A stretch of DNA of 64,000 nucleotides, from the NCBI RefSeq assembly GCF_023065955.2, contig NW_026622897.1, positions 4,345,001 to 4,409,000 of the forward strand, in the 5' to 3' direction. This document shows, piece after piece, positions 61,174 to 64,000 of this stretch. The DNA is from Ursus arctos. Taxonomy: Eukaryota > Chordata > Mammalia > Carnivora > Ursidae. The notes under the pieces were generated by a model. It was not told the DNA's origin, did not search any database, and was given only the letters and a program-made list of their open reading frames with translations. The translations under genes were made by a program, and so were the position numbers. The stretch's first letter is position 1. Each line of letters opens with the position of its first letter.

Positions 61174-63489
61174 AAAAAATAGTCATTCAGCTCCAATGAA
61201 GGAGAATGGCGAAGACATCATTTGTCTCCCCAAGTGTTTTCAGAGAAGTTTAGGGTACTGACCACGTAGGAAAATGAATCTACTGAAACTTCTTGAAGCA
61301 ATGTTCTAGATTACCAAATGAAAACACAGGGATGGTGATCACAGAAATGTCACTGCTCTGAAATATAATCTTTGCGTCGTCTTTGTGTTACCAAGTCCAG
61401 AGGTGATATAGTTAGCCAATCCAAATTTGCTTATCCATCCCTTATGAGACTGAAAAGATTTATATTGTATTTACCTGTACGTTGTCAGCATGCCGGCTAA
61501 TAGACTTCTTATCCTTATCTTACCATAACCATTATGTGGGTACATGCTTTGTATCCATCAAAAAGCTAGTCTCATTTAAATTTGATTTATAAAATGTAAA
61601 AGCCAGAAACTATTTCCTCCCTCTTATTCTGGCAGTAAATACTCGGATTCGGTTTCGTTTCTCTACCTCTCACATAAGTTGAGAATAACCCTCAGTTACA
61701 CTGGCATTCCCAGAGGCACACGCCACAGAGACTTGTAAATTCTGATTTGTAGGCAAAAAGAAAACTCAGAGATTATAAAAACCACCTCCCCAAACTAGTC
61801 ATTATCTTCAGTGAAATCATTGTATCAGATACAAATCTGCTGTATTGAGGAATTACTACATTGTACAAACGTTGCTTTAGATACTAACACAAAACTACAG
61901 ACCTGCAGGATTACTGTCCTGCTTTCATAAAGCCTTATAATTTCAACAATTTGCAACATCAAATAATTTCTAAGATTATGCTTCTTGGGAAATATTTGCA
62001 GTAAAGAATAGCAAACAGTAACCAACCCGTTCTGAGTTTTGTTACTAGGTTATCAGTGGAAGATGTGGCAAAAGATACCTTGAAGAGAAAATGCACAAGG
62101 TAAAGAAGATGACTCAGAGTAGCTTCATTGCTAAAAGAAAGAAGAGGTCGTTCTTCATTAATGCAAGGGCCACGCAGATATTTGTAGGACTGTCTGGTAC
62201 TAATACCCTGTCCCTCAGGATCCCACTCTTTCTCAGGTCCCTCCTACCCTCAACTGCAAGAGGACTTTGAAAAGTGAGACTCCAGAGTAGTCAAATAAGA
62301 TCAATGTTCCCATTCATTTTAGAAACTTGGGAAAAGTAAGAGGAGTCCCGGGGGCACAAAGGTAAAAGTTCCGTCAGGAACTGAAGCCCTTGGACCCAAG
62401 ACCAGCATGAGACTAAAAGCTGGACGGAGGTTTGACACTGAATCTCCTTAAGATTCTGTCTGCAGTGGAGTGGATTCCTTCAAAACAGAGCTCGTTGGTC
62501 AGAGAAAGACGGGAACGCAGGTCTGGCAACCCCGAACAGGTACAAGTCTAGAGCAGCTGAATAGCCTGAGCAGGAATGAGGCAGGAGTGCTCTGGGAAAA
62601 GGTCTAGAATGCCGGGGAGTCTGGAATACACCTTGAACTGTGATACAGACATCCCGAATGAGCACAAGCTTAGAGAGGGCCAAGAAGGCAGCGACGAATT
62701 CAACAGATAGTTATGAAGAGTCTAACAGAAGGTAGCCACGACAAAATGAGGGAGAAAGCAGCTAAGAGCCCAGGGAAAAGGCAGTGAAGGAGGAGGTAGG
62801 GGTAGAAAACCTACCTAGAAAAGCAGACACCTGCTTTACCCAGAGAAGAAAGCTGAGCCCGTAAATGCTCAGGGGTGAAAAGAAAAAAGGCAGTGGGGTG
62901 GGGAGAAAACAAGAGGCTAGAGGTTTCATCATTTGAAGGCAACTCAAAAAAGTATCTGATAGCCAGTTCCTGAAGATTCTTGAGAAAGGGGATGCAACAC
63001 AGAAGGCAGAGAGCCTGTGGAATGCAAAGATGTCAGAGAAGGTCACACGAAGACCAAGAGTGTGGGGGAAAAAAAAGAGCGGAAGAGCTTCCTGGAAGGG
63101 GCAGGGGCTCCTTTGGGATCCTGGAGAACAGCGATGAAAGACCCAGAAAGGGGAAGTGCAGAACAGCGCCTGGGAAAGTTTGGGGGAAGAACAGGTGGGT
63201 GTGAAGGAGCCCTGGGGCCGCCAGGGTGACCGACACCAGGCCGGGTGCACGGCTTAGGGGTGGGCGTCCAGGCTCCTGAATCCGGACCCCGGAAGAGCGA
63301 GCCTCCCCCTCACGCCCGCCGCGCTCTCACGCCCCCCTCCGGCGGGGCGCAGGGGTCCGGGGCGGCCGCGGCCGCGGGGCACCCAGGTCAGGGGCGCGGC
63401 CGGCTCGCCCCCCAGCGGCCGGGCTCGGCGCGCACGCCCCCGCTCTCCCGGCGCCAACTTTCCCGATCCCCGCGCTCGGCCCCGCTCAC

Positions 63490-63792
63490 CGAGGGCGCCG
63501 TTAGGCGGCTGATGCTCTCGCCGAGCGAGTCCAGGTTGACCCGCCTCCGGCGCTGCGCCCTCCTGGCCCCGGCCGTGGCGGCGGCGGCGGCGGCAGCGGC
63601 GGCGGCGGCGGAGGCGGCCGGGGCCGGGGCGACGGCGGCAGCCGCGCGGGGCTCGGGCGGCCCGGGCGGGCTCCGGCTGCCGTTCCAGCAGAGCCTAGAC
63701 AGGGGGCACTCCCCCTCCTCCTCGGGGCTGGTCTCCAGGTAGTCGGAGCCCAGCGAGCTGAAGGACTCGGACGAGATCTTCCTCCGAGACAT
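63490..63792 (-). CDS. GUCY1A2: GUCY1A2 coding exon 1 (residues 1-101)
   Basis: First coding exon of the alpha-2 subunit of soluble guanylate cyclase. This subunit pairs with beta-1 to form the cytosolic heterodimer that converts GTP to cGMP in response to nitric oxide. The translation begins MSRRKISSESFSSLGSDYLE and ends with VNLDSLGESISRLTAPS, which I recognise as the mammalian GUCY1A2 N-terminus. Residues 49-76 are a low-complexity Ala/Pro tract with a run of 11 alanines, and residues 77-84 are a basic cluster. No catalytic or heme-domain residues lie in this exon. The ATG has A at -3. Translation stays open past the exon end, but a GTGAGC donor follows the Ser101 codon exactly (GT at 63489-63488), giving 303 coding bases and phase 0. 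The next exon resumes with PQTIQQ, which fits the known protein. It sits in a CpG island. Identification is from remembered sequence; no search was run. Confidence 0.95.
63574..63620. repeat. GUCY1A2: GGC triplet tract coding polyalanine in GUCY1A2 exon 1
   Basis: GGCGGC-type triplets on the plus strand, broken by AGC and GAG, read as a run of alanine codons on the minus strand (about residues 58-73). Confidence 0.9.
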
Positions 63793-63889
63793 GCTGCGGG
63801 CGGCGCTGCGGCGGCCGAGGCGGCGGCAGCGGCGGCGGGGACGCGGGAGGCGGCGGCGGCAGCGGCGTTGGGACCGCCGGGCGGCGGCG

Positions 63890-63979
63890 TTAGGCGCGTC
63901 GGGGCCCCGGGGCTCTGCGGTCGCGCCCGGCCGGGAGGGAGTCCCCGGAGCCGCGGAGCCCGCAGAGGCGGCTGCTCAT
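63890..63979 (-). promoter_or_regulatory. Upstream ORF (29 codons) in the GUCY1A2 5' leader
   Basis: On the minus strand an ATG at 63979-63977 in a good context (GCC before it, G at -3) opens a 29-codon frame ending in TAA at 63892-63890. That stop is 97 bases before the main ATG. The frame is offset by one from the main ORF, so it cannot be an N-terminal extension. If the transcript starts upstream of 63979, it could dampen translation or require reinitiation. Its presence in the mRNA is inferred because the start site is unknown. Confidence 0.55.
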
Positions 63980-64000
63980 GGCGGGAACTTGGGGCCCGGG

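Larger units (their letters stand above)
33973..63489 (-). other. GUCY1A2: GUCY1A2 intron 1 (29.5 kb)
   Basis: Non-coding, between GTGAGC at 63489 and the CCTCCTCCAG acceptor at 33973. It holds SINEC copies (51.3, 54.3, 54.9, 55.1 and 61.0 kb), L1 3' ends (49.1 and 54.8 kb), an LTR-like fragment (51.2 kb), a tRNA-Ile half (52.5 kb), MER5A-like copies (38.2 and 56.7 kb), MIR/L2 remnants and many simple repeats. I see nothing recognisable in the remaining stretches, notably about 34.0-36.4, 39.0-40.2, 42.1-43.0, 44.3-45.1, 45.3-46.9, 58.0-58.6, 58.9-60.9 and 61.2-63.2 kb. ORFs there are short, unrelated to known proteins and interrupted. The part next to exon 1 (62.7-63.2 kb) is purine-rich but has no clear element. 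Confidence 0.9.
63250..64000 (-). promoter_or_regulatory. GUCY1A2: CpG-island promoter and 5'UTR of GUCY1A2
   Basis: The last ~750 bases are extremely GC- and CpG-rich, unlike the AT-rich intron to the left. They include two overlapping NotI-type GCGGCCGC motifs around 63362-63375 and CGG/GCC triplet runs. The island covers the start of intron 1, exon 1 and at least 208 bases upstream of the start codon. I see no TATA box, as expected for a CpG-island promoter. An E2F-like TTGGCGCC lies near 63452-63459 on the minus strand, but this is only a motif match. The transcription start cannot be placed, and the island is cut by the right edge of the window. Confidence 0.85.

Noticed and set aside
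63245..63742. 165-codon plus-strand open frame in the CpG island
   Set aside because: It overlaps GUCY1A2 exon 1 antisense. Its Ala/Gly/Pro/Arg-rich product reflects GC composition, and long stop-free frames are expected there.

Overview
This is a mammalian nuclear window that carries the 5' end of one protein-coding gene on the minus strand, GUCY1A2 (alpha-2 subunit of nitric-oxide-sensitive soluble guanylate cyclase). The rest is intron filled with interspersed repeats. Abundant tRNA-Lys-type CAN-SINEs (SINEC) and a carnivore-type L1 point to a caniform carnivore. The youngest SINEs look, from memory, like the bear/panda SINEC subfamily, so an ursid is my best guess; a pinniped or another arctoid is not excluded.

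Layout, reading the gene right to left. A CpG island covers about 63250-64000. It holds the 5'UTR (with a 29-codon upstream ORF), the start codon at 63792-63790 and coding exon 1 (residues 1-101, alanine-rich). Intron 1 is 29.5 kb (63489-33973). Exon 2 is 62 bp (33972-33911), intron 2 is 8.1 kb, exon 3 is 122 bp (25781-25660), and intron 3 runs off the left edge. The three exons join in frame (phases 0, 2, 1) and encode residues 1-162, ending early in the heme-NO-binding-like N-terminal domain. I saw no exon 4, so the rest of the gene lies to the left of base 1.

The largest repeat is a full-length L1 (11669-18071, opposite to the gene) with a perfect 19-bp target-site duplication. Its 5'UTR has two tandem ~187-bp monomers, and a SINE is inserted just upstream of ORF1. 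ORF1 and ORF2 are broken by four small frameshifts. Other repeats include ten SINEC copies in all, two extremely short L1 3'-end insertions (74 and 49 bp) with duplications, two longer L1 3' fragments, an older L1 remnant, a solo ERV1-like LTR, MER5A-like DNA transposons, many MIR/L2 remnants, and several microsatellites and minisatellites. A 36-bp 5' half of tRNA-Ile(AAU) inside a MIR, flanked by an imperfect 17-bp duplication, looks like a retroposed tRNA half.

I found no operon, CRISPR array, prokaryotic feature or credible second protein-coding gene. No undescribed biological system is evident. The most unusual items are the tRNA-half insertion, the SINE-bearing full-length L1, the ultra-short L1 insertions and the upstream ORF of GUCY1A2.
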